Shown here piece after piece: positions 9,451-18,151 of a stretch of 64,000 nt of DNA. Each line of letters starts with the position of its first letter. Positions within the stretch are counted from its first letter, which is position 1. The stretch is from positions 62,001 to 126,000 of the forward strand of contig NZ_MZGT01000003.1 in assembly GCF_002029255.1 (NCBI RefSeq). The letters are read 5' to 3'. This DNA comes from Clostridium chromiireducens (GTDB taxonomy: Bacteria; Bacillota; Clostridia; Clostridiales; Clostridiaceae). The position numbers were made by a program, and so were the translations under genes. Below the pieces are notes generated by a model. It was not told the DNA's origin. It searched no databases and saw only the letters and a program-made list of their open reading frames with translations.

Positions 9451-9527
9451 GGTGAACGTAGTTCAGTTGGTAGAGCGCCAGTTTGTGGCACTGGTTGTCG
9501 TGGGTTCGAGTCCCATCGTTCACCCCA
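9451..9527 (+). tRNA. tRNA-His (anticodon GTG)
   Basis: Full cloverleaf: acceptor arm GTGAACG (9452-9458) pairs with CGTTCAC (9517-9523). The anticodon arm is CCAGT/ACTGG around loop TTGTGGC, and the T-arm loop is GGTTCGAGTCC. The extra 5' G at 9451 opposite C9524 is the G-1 identity element of tRNA-His, and CCA is encoded at 9525-9527. Confidence 0.97.
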
Positions 9528-9530
9528 CAT

Positions 9531-9605
9531 TGGGATGTCGCCAAGCGGTAAGGCAATGGATTCTGACTCCATTATTCGCAGGTTCGAATCCTGTCATCCT
9601 AGCCA
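9531..9605 (+). tRNA. tRNA-Gln (anticodon CTG)
   Basis: Acceptor TGGGATG (9531-9537) pairs with CATCCTA (9595-9601), including one G-T pair. The anticodon arm is ATGGA/TCCAT around loop TTCTGAC, giving anticodon CTG for codon CAG. The T loop is GGTTCGAATCC and CCA is encoded. It is three bases after tRNA-His and co-transcribed. Confidence 0.95.
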
Positions 9606-9612
9606 ATTATTT

Positions 9613-9650
9613 CAGGCCCTCAAATGTTAAGAATAACATTTGAGGGCCTG
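9613..9650 (+). terminator. strong hairpin after tRNA-Gln
   Basis: A perfect 17-base-pair stem, arms 9613-9629 and 9634-9650, around the tetraloop AGAA, followed by AT-rich but not T-only sequence. It separates the tRNAs from the convergent staygreen-domain gene and could work in both directions. Confidence 0.75.
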
Positions 9651-9683
9651 ATTTAATAATATTTTAGAAGATTATAGGAAGCA

Positions 9684-10886
9684 TTAATAAAGAGAAATTA
9701 AATTTGTACCAGGTATTGATGTAAACATTCTTGAAGAAACAAATCTTTCGCCAGTCCAGGTAAGCAGATTTTCAATGTAACCAAGTGTATCGCTGTTAGT
9801 GGTACCAATAATACGTTGAAAAGCAAGTAAATCAAAGGAATTAATTCTTTCATTGTTTATAATTGGAACTAATGTACTTAAGGCAAGTACTTCTCCTTGA
9901 ACTGGCTTCTTTAGTTTACCATTTTCATAGTAATATTGAGAAACATAATCATACCCTTTGTAGCTGACATCTAATATATATAGTTTATCCAGCATAACAT
10001 TTCCGACATGAACTCTGTAGTCATTAGAATAAGCTACTTTATAGTTATATATATTATTATATCTCTCAGAGTTGAAGATTTCTTTTAGGTTATTATTCCT
10101 AAACGAATAAATATAGAAGTATCCATAGCCACCACTTCCACCTGAATCAATACTTAATTTAATATCGTCTACCTTATCTTTTGTAAAATCTCCAAGAAAT
10201 AGGCTTGCATTGTATCCTGAATTGACTGTAGGAACAATAGTCTCTATTTGTTTAGTAAGACCATCTTCAATTATAATAGTGATATTATCAGCAAAGAGTT
10301 CTGAGGAGCCTTTTTGTTTATTGCCGTATAGGAATACCTTATCAGATATACCATCACCAGTTACATCCCCAATTTTCATGTCTAGTAAATATAAGCTTTC
10401 ACGGAAAGAATTTGATTCAGAACGCTCTTGAGAGGCAGTAATATCGTAGTCTTGAAAAGTCCCCCAATTCTCTATTTTATTGTAGCGTGAATCTGTAGAT
10501 GAAAAGTAAACAATTATTTGAGCATCCTTTAATTCAGGATGTGCATTAAAAAAGTCCCTATCTCCATACCGTATAGATTCTAGAGCTAATGGAAGTTCTC
10601 GTCTAAAAATATAATCTCGTATAGCTGCTACTTCTGAGCCAAATTGTCCATCTACATATAGATACACATAAAAAATGTATTTATCCTTTGGCTTAACCCA
10701 TTCGCCTAGTACTTCATCTCTCATGGCAGTAATTTTATCATTAGCATATCTTAATCCAATTGTTAAAAAAAGTTCTGCAGTCATATCATTGTGAGTTAAT
10801 GTGTAGCGTCTTGGTATAATAGGTTCTGTAGAAGTAACCCCTTTTCTATATTCAACTGAAAGTTTTTCTGGATTTAGTTTGCTCAT
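9684..10886 (-). CDS. staygreen-family domain fused to a VCBS/FG-GAP-like repeat domain
   Basis: 400 residues. Roughly residues 1-150 resemble the staygreen (SGR) family: PRRYTLTHNDMTAELFLTIG, RDEVLGEW, then IFRRELPLALESIRYGDRDF followed by a HPEL segment and VYFSS. Plant SGR is a magnesium dechelatase acting on chlorophyll; bacterial relatives exist, with natural substrates unknown. Residues from about 170 on contain MKIGDVTGDGISDKVFLYG and LGDFTKDKVDDIKLSID, the D-x-(T/D)-x-D-x-x-D calcium-loop type seen in VCBS/FG-GAP propeller repeats of clostridial proteins. No signal peptide or membrane helix is visible, so it is probably cytoplasmic. ATG 10886 has AAGGA 6 bases upstream. Single gene, convergent with the tRNAs and divergent from ter. 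Function not assigned. Confidence 0.8.
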   Translation of the reverse strand: MSKLNPEKLSVEYRKGVTSTEPIIPRRYTLTHNDMTAELFLTIGLRYANDKITAMRDEVLGEWVKPKDKYIFYVYLYVDGQFGSEVAAIRDYIFRRELPLALESIRYGDRDFFNAHPELKDAQIIVYFSSTDSRYNKIENWGTFQDYDITASQERSESNSFRESLYLLDMKIGDVTGDGISDKVFLYGNKQKGSSELFADNITIIIEDGLTKQIETIVPTVNSGYNASLFLGDFTKDKVDDIKLSIDSGGSGGYGYFYIYSFRNNNLKEIFNSERYNNIYNYKVAYSNDYRVHVGNVMLDKLYILDVSYKGYDYVSQYYYENGKLKKPVQGEVLALSTLVPIINNERINSFDLLAFQRIIGTTNSDTLGYIENLLTWTGERFVSSRMFTSIPGTNLISLY

Positions 10887-11073
10887 TTAATTCCTTCTCA
10901 TAAAACATTATTAATACGGTATTATATGATAGCAGAGATTATTATGCTAGCAATAAACTTTGTACAAAAGTGAAATTAACATATTAAATATATAAGATAA
11001 ATAATTGTTTATTTTATATGTGAAATTGATATAATAAAAGGAAATAGTAACCAAGTTTATTGGAGGGTATACC

Positions 11074-12270
11074 ATGAGATTTAAACCTGAATTAATTAAA
11101 GGAATGGCTAAGACAGCTCATCCATATGGATGTAGAAAAGAAGTACTAAATCAAATAGAATATTGTAAAAAGGCTAAACAATTTAATGGGCCTAAAAAAG
11201 CATTGATTATTGGAGCATCATCAGGATTTGGACTCGCAACAAGAATTTCATTAGCTTTTGGTGGAGCAAAGGCAGATACAATAGGAGTTTCATTTGAAAC
11301 TGGTTTTACAGATAGAAGAACAGGCACCGCTGGATGGTATAATAACATATTTTTTAAGGAATTTGCAGAAAAGGAAGGTCTTATTGCAAAGAATTTTATT
11401 GGAGATGCATTTTCTTATGAAGTTAAAGCAAATGTTATAGATTATATAAAGAAAGAGTTTGGAAAAATTGATTTGCTTATTTATAGTTTGGCGGCTCCAA
11501 GAAGAAAAGATCCGAAGACAGGAAAAATATATGACTCAACATTAAAAACTACTTCAGAGGCATTTTCAGGGCCAACAATTGATATAGAAAAAGATGAGTT
11601 AATTACGACAAAAATTAATTTAGCAACGGAAGAAGAAATTGAAGCGACGAAGAAGGTTATGGGAGGGGAAGATTGGAAGGATTGGTGCGAATTACTCCTT
11701 CAAAATGACTGTCTTTCAGATAAAGCTATAACAATTGCTTATTCATATATTGGGTCACCAAGAACATACAAAATCTATAAGGAAGGAACTATAGGTGGGG
11801 CTAAACGTCACCTTGAAAATTCTGCTTTAGAAATAGATAAGGAATGGAAAAATAAGATTAATGGGAAAGCTTTTGTTTCAGTGAATAAAGCACTGGTTAC
11901 AAAGGCAAGTGCATTTATACCAAGCTTTTCTCTTTACGCAGCAATACTATATAAGGTAATGAAAGAAAAAGGTTTGCACGAAAATTGTATAATGCAGACT
12001 CAAAGAATGTTTAATGAAAAAGTATACTCAATAAATCCAGCTGAATTTGATGAAGCAGGAAGACTTAGAATGGATGATTGGGAGCTTAGGGAAGATATAC
12101 AAAGTGAAGTGAATGATTTGTGGGAGAAAATTACTCCAGATAATTTTAAAACATTATCCGATTACGAAGGATATAAAGAAGAATTTATGCAGTTAAATGG
12201 TTTTGAGATAAATGGAGTAAATTATGAGGAAGATATAGATATTGAAATCTTAAAGAACTTGGAGCCTTAA
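11074..12270 (+). CDS. ter: trans-2-enoyl-CoA reductase (FabV/TER type)
   Basis: 398 residues, exact family length. It catalyses NADH-dependent irreversible reduction of crotonyl-CoA (or longer trans-2-enoyl thioesters) to butyryl-CoA in the cytoplasm. The dinucleotide loop GASSGFGLATR (residues 47-57) and the family's catalytic Y-x8-K pair (Y235, K244 in YKEGTIGGAK) are present at canonical positions, as is the N-terminal HPYGC motif. The ribosome site TGGAGGG precedes ATG by about 7 bases. It lies directly upstream of a sigma-54 activator and the CoA-transferase/permease/hydratase operon. That placement suggests it reduces the enoyl-CoA made there; fatty-acid synthesis (FabV) is the alternative role. 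Confidence 0.95.
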   Translation: MRFKPELIKGMAKTAHPYGCRKEVLNQIEYCKKAKQFNGPKKALIIGASSGFGLATRISLAFGGAKADTIGVSFETGFTDRRTGTAGWYNNIFFKEFAEKEGLIAKNFIGDAFSYEVKANVIDYIKKEFGKIDLLIYSLAAPRRKDPKTGKIYDSTLKTTSEAFSGPTIDIEKDELITTKINLATEEEIEATKKVMGGEDWKDWCELLLQNDCLSDKAITIAYSYIGSPRTYKIYKEGTIGGAKRHLENSALEIDKEWKNKINGKAFVSVNKALVTKASAFIPSFSLYAAILYKVMKEKGLHENCIMQTQRMFNEKVYSINPAEFDEAGRLRMDDWELREDIQSEVNDLWEKITPDNFKTLSDYEGYKEEFMQLNGFEINGVNYEEDIDIEILKNLEP

Positions 12271-12344
12271 AAAGCTTTTTTGAATTTATATAGAATTTTT
12301 AGTAAACTAAAGTTAAAAATATGACTTATGAGAGAGGTTATTAT

Positions 12345-14069
12345 ATGGGGAAAGAGCCATTACTAGCAAACTATTTAGAAAAATTCAAAGTTATATTGGA
12401 TAATATGTTTAATGCAATAATAGCTGTAGACAATAGTAACAACATATTTTTTATTAATGAGGCTGCCAGCATTCTTTTTGATATAGATTGTGAAAACAGC
12501 TTGGGAGAAGATATTAATAAATTAATACTAAATTCAGAAATAGCATACTTTTTATCAACTAAAAGAGAAGAAATCAAGAGAACAATAGTAGTTGGTGAGT
12601 TGAATTTGATATTGAGTATTATACCGTTATGTGAATCAAGTGATTTAAAAGGATCAATCTTAATTTTTAGTAATGTTACAAATTATAATCAACTTCTTCA
12701 TAAACTTGATGAAGAGAGAAATAGTACTGAAATATTAAATACAGTAATAGAGACTGCCTATGATGGAATGGTTATTATTGATAAGGCGGGTATAATAACT
12801 ATGATGAGTAATGCATATACAGATTTTTTAGGAATAAAAAGAGAAGATGCAATAGGCAAGCATGTTAGTGAAGTTATAGAGAATACAAGAATGCCAATAG
12901 TGCTTGAAACAGGTAAAGAAGAAGTAGCCCAGCTTCATAGGATTAAAGGAAATTATATGATAGCATCGAGAATACCAATAATAAAGAATGGAGAAATTAT
13001 TGGGGTAGTGGGAAAAGTTCTATTTAGAAATGTAAAAGAATTAAACAGTCTTTACAAAAAGATTAGCGTAATAGAAAAGGAATTGGCTAATTATAAATCA
13101 AAGCTTAAGGAATTAAATACAGCTAGCTATTCTCTTGAAAATATAATAGGAGAAAGTGATACTATTCTTTTAGCTAAGGCAATAGTGCAAAAGGCAGCAC
13201 ATACCAGTTCAAATGTACTTATTTTAGGGGAAAGCGGTACTGGAAAGGAAATTTTTGCCCATGCTATTCATTCAGAAAGCAACCGCCATGAAGGACCATT
13301 TGTTAAAGTTAATTGTGCGGCCATTCCAAGTGATTTGCTTGAATCAGAGTTGTTTGGTTATGAGGCGGGAGCTTTTACTGGAGCAAAAAAAGAAGGAAAA
13401 ATAGGAAAATTTGAAATTGCAAATGAAGGAACAATATTTCTAGATGAAATTGGAGATATGCCTCTTCATATGCAGGTAAAGCTTTTAAGAGTTATTCAAG
13501 AAAGAGAAGTTGAAAAGGTTGGTGGCGTTGCAACTAAGAAGATTAATATAAGAATAATTGCTGCGACAAACAGAAATCTTGAAAGATTAGTTTCAGAGGG
13601 GAAGTTCCGTGAGGATTTGTACTATAGGCTTAATGTTGTAACAATCGAAATTCCGCCTTTAAGAGAACGTGGAAATGATATTATACTAATTTCAAATCAT
13701 CTTATTAAAAAGCTCTCAGTGGACTTAGATAAAAGAGTTAAAGGAATCTCAAAAGAAGCTGAACAATATCTTAAAACCTATGAATGGAAAGGTAACGTAA
13801 GAGAGTTAGAGAATATTTTAGAGCGCGCAATTAATATTATGGGGGATAGTGAAGTAATTAATGTAGATGATTTACCGAAAGAAATTACAGGTAAAAAAGC
13901 GTCGATAATTCCTAAGAGACTTCACGACATTATTGAGGAAAGCGAGAAAAATGCTATTATTCTTGCTCTTAGAGCTTCAAATGGGAATAAAACAAAAGCT
14001 GCAAAAATTTTAGATATAGGTCGTACCAGTTTATATGAGAAAATAGAAAAGTATAAAATACAAGTATAG
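12345..14069 (+). CDS. sigma-54-dependent activator with PAS sensory domains
   Basis: About 574 residues from ATG 12345, which has GAGAGG 9 bases upstream; an ATG at 12321 lacks a ribosome site. N-terminal PAS-like region (NMFNAIIAVDNSNNIFFINEA) and a second PAS (AYDGMVIIDKAGIITMMSNAY) are followed by a coiled linker. The AAA+ domain has Walker A GESGTGKE, the sigma-54 contact loop GAFTGAKK, Walker B IFLDEIGDM and the R-finger region FREDLYYRLNV. A C-terminal Fis-type helix-turn-helix follows (NGNKTKAAKILDIGRTSLYEKI). It should activate the -24/-12 promoter at 14254 from the inverted repeats at 14111-14180, in response to a small ligand sensed by PAS. A terminator overlaps its stop codon, so the downstream operon depends on that promoter. 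Confidence 0.95.
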   Translation: MGKEPLLANYLEKFKVILDNMFNAIIAVDNSNNIFFINEAASILFDIDCENSLGEDINKLILNSEIAYFLSTKREEIKRTIVVGELNLILSIIPLCESSDLKGSILIFSNVTNYNQLLHKLDEERNSTEILNTVIETAYDGMVIIDKAGIITMMSNAYTDFLGIKREDAIGKHVSEVIENTRMPIVLETGKEEVAQLHRIKGNYMIASRIPIIKNGEIIGVVGKVLFRNVKELNSLYKKISVIEKELANYKSKLKELNTASYSLENIIGESDTILLAKAIVQKAAHTSSNVLILGESGTGKEIFAHAIHSESNRHEGPFVKVNCAAIPSDLLESELFGYEAGAFTGAKKEGKIGKFEIANEGTIFLDEIGDMPLHMQVKLLRVIQEREVEKVGGVATKKINIRIIAATNRNLERLVSEGKFREDLYYRLNVVTIEIPPLRERGNDIILISNHLIKKLSVDLDKRVKGISKEAEQYLKTYEWKGNVRELENILERAINIMGDSEVINVDDLPKEITGKKASIIPKRLHDIIEESEKNAIILALRASNGNKTKAAKILDIGRTSLYEKIEKYKIQV

Positions 14070-14100
14070 TTGTTCGCTAATGCGAACAACTACTTTTTTT
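14068..14100 (+). terminator. terminator of the sigma-54 activator gene
   Basis: Perfect 10-base-pair stem AGTTGTTCGC/GCGAACAACT around TAAT, followed after two bases by seven T. It overlaps the stop codon. Confidence 0.93.
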
Positions 14101-14110
14101 ATGGAAAATA

Positions 14111-14132
14111 ATTGTACGGAAACACGCACAAT
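14111..14132 (+). promoter_or_regulatory. enhancer-like inverted repeat 1 (UAS)
   Basis: ATTGTACG-GAAACA-CGCACAAT: inverted arms with one mismatch around a 6-base centre. The core is shared with the site at 14149-14180 (TGTACGGAAA-ACG-ACA). It is centred about 135 bases upstream of the -24 element, typical for a sigma-54 activator site. Confidence 0.75.
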
Positions 14133-14148
14133 ATGTAAATGTTTACTT

Positions 14149-14180
14149 AAAATTATGTACGGAAAAACGTACATAATTTT
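14149..14180 (+). promoter_or_regulatory. enhancer-like inverted repeat 2 (UAS)
   Basis: Perfect 13-base arms (AAAATTATGTACG and its complement) around GAAAAA. Its centre is 43 bases from that of repeat 1, about four helical turns, so two activator dimers would lie on the same DNA face. Confidence 0.8.
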
Positions 14181-14253
14181 CGAGTATTATATGTTTTATC
14201 TTTAATTCTAGACGGATAAAGCCCTATTTTACGTTAAATTCTCCTTTAAAACT

Positions 14254-14270
14254 TTGGCATGGATGTTGCT
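14254..14270 (+). promoter_or_regulatory. sigma-54 (-24/-12) promoter of the CoA-transferase operon
   Basis: TTTGGCATGGATGTTGCTT carries GG (14256-14257) and GC (14268-14269) exactly 10 bases apart, and matches TGGCAC-N5-TTGC with one change. Transcription would start near 14281, leaving about 70 bases of leader before the CoA-transferase ATG. Confidence 0.88.
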
Positions 14271-14349
14271 TATATAAATAAGTATAAACGAACTTATCAA
14301 TAAATATTAAACTCTTGCTTTATGGAGTATGTGAAAAGGAGGATAAGAT

Positions 14350-15894
14350 ATGAGCAAGATAATGTCAGTTGAACATGCAATCTCATTAATAAAAAGTGGA
14401 GACACAGTAGCATTTGGAGGATTCATAGGCGCTGGACATGCTGAGGGGATTTCTAAGAAGCTTAAAGAAATTTACCTAGAGCAGGGCAGCCCTAACAAAT
14501 TAACGCTTGTTTATGCAGCAGGGCAAGGAGATGGTAAGGAAAAAGGATTAAATCATTTAGGGCAGGAAGGTCTTCTTTCAAAGGTAATTGGAGGACATTG
14601 GGGGTTAGCACCTAAGGTTCAAAAGCTTGCCATTGAAAATAAGATAAAAGCTTATAATCTTCCACAAGGAGTAATATCTAGTCTGTATAGAGATATTGCG
14701 GCTGGAAAGCCAGGGACAATAACTCATGTTGGCTTAAAAACTTTTGTGGATCCGAGAGTTGAAGGTGGAAAATTAAATGAATATACTATTGAAGATATTG
14801 TAAAGGTAATCGAAATAGATGATAAAGAGTATCTATACTACAAGGCTTTTCCGATAAATATAGCTATACTAAGGGCTACTTACGCAGACGAGGATGGAAA
14901 TGCAAGCCTTCAGAAAGAGGCTGCAACCCTTGATGGTTTAGCAATGGCCCAAGCAGCTAAAAATTCAGGAGGAAAAGTTATCATTCAGGTTGAAAAGATA
15001 GTATCAAAAGGAACTTTAGATCCAAAACTCGTAAAAATTCCTGGAATACTTGTAGATGCAATAGTTGTAGCAAATGCTGAAGATCATATGCAGACATTCT
15101 CTGAAGCATTTAATCCGGCTTTTTGTGGAGAGATAAAAATGCCATCAAATACTATCAAATGCCTGCCAATGGATGAAAGAAAAATAATTGCAAGGCGCTG
15201 TGCAATGGAACTTATACCAAATGCAGTTACGAATTTAGGAATAGGCATGCCAGAGGGAATTTCAATTGTCGCCAATGAAGAAGGTATAGGTGATACAATG
15301 AAATTAACTATCGAATCTGGCCCGATTGGTGGAATTCCAGCAGGAGGTTTAAGTTTCGGGGCAGCTATAAATCCAGATAGTATAATAGATCAATCATCTC
15401 AATTTGATTTTTATGATGGTGGAGGATTAGATGTAGCGTTTTTGGGACTAGCTCAATGTGATGAAGAAGGTAACATAAACGTAAGTAAGTTTGGTCCTAA
15501 GATAGCAGGTTGTGGAGGATTTATAAATATTACTCAAAATGCAAAGAAGGTTATATTCTGTGGAACTTTTACAGCGGGAGGACTTAAGATCAGTGTTAAT
15601 GATGGCAAGTTAATAATTCAAAATGAAGGTAAATCAAAAAAATTCATAAAGGATGTTGAACAGATAACATTTAGCGGAGATTATGCTAGGGATGTTGGAC
15701 AACAAGTATTATATGTAACTGAAAGGGCAGTATTTAGATTATCAAGTAATGGAGTGACTTTGGAAGAAATAGCTCCAGGTATAGATATACAAAAGGATAT
15801 TCTCGATCAAATGGATTTCAATCCAATAATCTCAAAAGACTTAAAGATAATGGATGAAAGAATTTTTGAAGATAAAATTATGGGATTAAAATAA
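14350..15894 (+). CDS. family I CoA-transferase (propionate/acetate CoA-transferase type)
   Basis: 514 residues: alpha and beta halves fused in one chain, as in Pct and YdiF. It moves CoA from acetyl-CoA or another donor onto a short-chain carboxylate or hydroxy acid. The N-terminal half carries FGGFIGAGHAEG. The second half has the catalytic glutamate E322 in TIESGPIGGIPAGG and the later GLAQCDEEGNINVSKFG segment. ATG follows AAAAGGAGG by about 9 bases. It is the first gene after the sigma-54 promoter, 76 bases before the permease gene. With a permease and an (R)-type hydratase, its likely substrate is an imported hydroxy acid such as 3-hydroxybutyrate (inference); lactate or propionate are alternatives. 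Confidence 0.93.
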   Translation: MSKIMSVEHAISLIKSGDTVAFGGFIGAGHAEGISKKLKEIYLEQGSPNKLTLVYAAGQGDGKEKGLNHLGQEGLLSKVIGGHWGLAPKVQKLAIENKIKAYNLPQGVISSLYRDIAAGKPGTITHVGLKTFVDPRVEGGKLNEYTIEDIVKVIEIDDKEYLYYKAFPINIAILRATYADEDGNASLQKEAATLDGLAMAQAAKNSGGKVIIQVEKIVSKGTLDPKLVKIPGILVDAIVVANAEDHMQTFSEAFNPAFCGEIKMPSNTIKCLPMDERKIIARRCAMELIPNAVTNLGIGMPEGISIVANEEGIGDTMKLTIESGPIGGIPAGGLSFGAAINPDSIIDQSSQFDFYDGGGLDVAFLGLAQCDEEGNINVSKFGPKIAGCGGFINITQNAKKVIFCGTFTAGGLKISVNDGKLIIQNEGKSKKFIKDVEQITFSGDYARDVGQQVLYVTERAVFRLSSNGVTLEEIAPGIDIQKDILDQMDFNPIISKDLKIMDERIFEDKIMGLK

Positions 15895-15970
15895 CGGACA
15901 AACTTAGATAAATGAAAAGACTGATAGAGTAGTAGAAAAGAAAAATAATAAAATAACGGAGGTTTTGTAT

Positions 15971-17365
15971 ATGGCAGTTATAGGTATTTTATTAAGTTTA
16001 GCATTATTAATGTTCATGGCCTATAGGGGGTTCTCAGTTATTGTTTTCGCACCTATATTTGCAATAGCAGCGGCTGTATTTTCTGGAATGGCAGTAATGC
16101 CAACTTATACAGAAATATTTCTACCTAATTTGGGTAACTATGTAAAAGTTTACTTTCCATTCTTCTTATTAGGTGCTGTATTTGGTAAGGTCATGGAACA
16201 ATCTGGTGCAGCAAAATCTATTGCGAAATTTATAGTAGAGAAGTTAGGCAAAAAGCGTGCTATGTTATCTGTAATCTTAGCAGCAGCTATATTAACATAT
16301 GGTGGAGTAAGCCTTTTCGTTGTAGCATTTGCTGTTTATCCATTTGCAGCTTCAATATTTAAAGAAGCAGATATACCAAAAAGACTTGTTCCTGCAACTA
16401 TTGCTGTTGGTGCTTTTACATTCACAATGGATGCACTTCCTGGAACACCTCAAATTCAAAACTCTATACCAATGAAGTTTTTTAACACAGATCTTTATGC
16501 AGCTCCAGTATTTGGAACATTGGGTGCGATTATCGTTTTAGTTTGTGGAGTATCTTACTTAGAATGGCGTAAACGTAAAGCTCAAGCAAATGGAGAAGGT
16601 TACGGAGAAAATCATAAGCAAGAACCTGTCATGGTTGAAGACGGTAATTTACCAAATCCATTTATATCAGCATTACCACTAATATCTGTACTAGGAATAA
16701 CTTTAATTTTACAAAAAGTTGTATTTCCAAAATGGGATATAGTATCTTGGGTAACTAAGGAACCTTACAAAATTCCAGAAGCAGGAGTTATCGGTTCTAT
16801 GAATAACTGGGCACTTATGATTGCACTTGTATGCGGTATTATTCTTGCAGTTGCTATTAATCCAAAGCGTATGAAAGGTAACTTAGCTACATCTATTAAT
16901 GCAGGTGCAGTTGGATCATTATTAGCAGTTATGAATACAGCATCAGAAGTAGGTTTTGGTAATGTTATAAAGACTTTACCAGGATTTCAATCTATAGCTC
17001 ATGCTTTAACAAATATTAATCCAAATGGAAGCCCATTACTTTCAGAAGCAGTTACAGTTAATACTCTTGCTGGAGTTACAGGTTCTGCATCAGGGGGAAT
17101 GAGTATAGCTCTTGATACCTTTGGTAAACAATATTTAACTTGGGCAAATAGTGTAGGAATAGATCCTCAATTACTTCACCGTGTAGCTGCAATGGCTTCA
17201 GGTGGAATGGACACATTACCTCATAATGGTGCAGTTATTACATTACTAGGAATTGCAGGCCTAACTCATAAACAATCATATAAAGATATATTTGCAATCA
17301 CTTGTATAAAGACAGGGACAGTATTTGTATTAATTGCATTACAAAGCATATTTCACTTTGTTTAA
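15971..17365 (+). CDS. GntP-family carboxylate/hydroxy-acid permease
   Basis: About 464 residues, almost entirely hydrophobic, with 12 or more predicted membrane helices. Family-like segments are LPNLGNYVKVYFPFFLLGAVFGK, AKSIAKFIVEKLGKKRA, DALPGTPQIQNSIP and the C-terminal DTLPHNGAVITLLGI. The frame opens at TTG 15965, but ATG 15971 lies 8 bases after ACGGAGG and is chosen. GntP proteins are proton symporters for gluconate and related acids; close relatives next to CoA-transferases import 3-hydroxybutyrate or other short hydroxy acids. Second gene of the sigma-54 operon. Confidence 0.92.
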   Translation: MAVIGILLSLALLMFMAYRGFSVIVFAPIFAIAAAVFSGMAVMPTYTEIFLPNLGNYVKVYFPFFLLGAVFGKVMEQSGAAKSIAKFIVEKLGKKRAMLSVILAAAILTYGGVSLFVVAFAVYPFAASIFKEADIPKRLVPATIAVGAFTFTMDALPGTPQIQNSIPMKFFNTDLYAAPVFGTLGAIIVLVCGVSYLEWRKRKAQANGEGYGENHKQEPVMVEDGNLPNPFISALPLISVLGITLILQKVVFPKWDIVSWVTKEPYKIPEAGVIGSMNNWALMIALVCGIILAVAINPKRMKGNLATSINAGAVGSLLAVMNTASEVGFGNVIKTLPGFQSIAHALTNINPNGSPLLSEAVTVNTLAGVTGSASGGMSIALDTFGKQYLTWANSVGIDPQLLHRVAAMASGGMDTLPHNGAVITLLGIAGLTHKQSYKDIFAITCIKTGTVFVLIALQSIFHFV

Positions 17366-17421
17366 TTTGAATTGCAAAAGAAGATAAGGATTATGTATAG
17401 CTTAAAAAGGAGGAATTGCAA

Positions 17422-17838
17422 ATGAAAGGATTGACTATAAAAGAATTAAATATTGGGGATAAAGCTTCTTTTCAAAAAACTATTACAGAAACCGATGTAT
17501 ACTTATATGCCGGTATAACAGGAGATTTGAATCCAGCACACATAAATCAAGTTGAAGCTGAGGCAACAATGTTTCAAGGTAGAATAGCTCACGGAATGCT
17601 AACAGCTGGTTTAGTGTCTGCAGTGCTAGGTATGCAGTTGCCTGGCCCAGGTTCAATTTATCTTGGACAAGAACTGAAATTCTTAGCCCCAGTAAAAATA
17701 GGAGATACAATTAAAGCTGAGGTTGAAATAATAGAGAAGATTGAAGAAAAGAATAGAATAAAATTAAATACTATATGTACTAATCAAAATGGAGTTGAGG
17801 TGCTTAAAGGAATTGCTACTATAATGCCTCCAAAATAA
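17422..17838 (+). CDS. phaJ: MaoC-like (R)-specific enoyl-CoA hydratase
   Basis: 138 residues, a single hot-dog domain. The hydratase-2 motif is complete: YAGITGDLNPAH with the catalytic Asp (D35) and His (H40), then FQGRIAHGML. This family interconverts (R)-3-hydroxyacyl-CoA and trans-2-enoyl-CoA. ATG 17422 follows AAGGAGG by 8 bases; a TTG 6 bases earlier is too close. Last gene of the sigma-54 operon, about 57 bases after the permease, followed by a terminator at 17933. It would dehydrate the CoA ester made by the transferase to crotonyl-CoA, the substrate of the TER enzyme at 11074. The symbol is by family likeness only. Confidence 0.9.
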   Translation: MKGLTIKELNIGDKASFQKTITETDVYLYAGITGDLNPAHINQVEAEATMFQGRIAHGMLTAGLVSAVLGMQLPGPGSIYLGQELKFLAPVKIGDTIKAEVEIIEKIEEKNRIKLNTICTNQNGVEVLKGIATIMPPK

Positions 17839-17932
17839 AGACAAGCTATTATTGTAACAAAATGGAAATGCTGGCTGGCTTGGTGGCAAGTATATAATAA
17901 AAATTACAAAAAATTTTTAATAAATAAATTTT

Positions 17933-17975
17933 AATAGATGCATTAAGGTAATTCTTAGCGCATCTATTATTTTTT
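17933..17975 (+). terminator. terminator of the CoA-transferase operon
   Basis: AATAGATGC pairs with GCATCTATT, with TAAG/CTTA pairing inside the loop, followed by ATTTTTTG. The rest of the gap from 17839 to 18151 is AT-rich leader sequence without other clear features. Confidence 0.85.
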
Positions 17976-18151
17976 GTAGAATAATTATTAACAAAAAATT
18001 AATTACTTCTAACCAATTATTGAACTATAATTATATTATTAAGCTGGTAGACAAGTACAAATATATAGAGATGCCTCATTAGCTTTTGTTATTTTTATAA
18101 GAATAAAATAAGTTGATTTTTATATAATAGTTATATGAAAGGAATGAGAGT

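Noticed and set aside
9449-9643. 64-residue open frame
   Set aside because: It lies across tRNA-His, tRNA-Gln and their terminator; the peptide is the translation of tRNA sequence.
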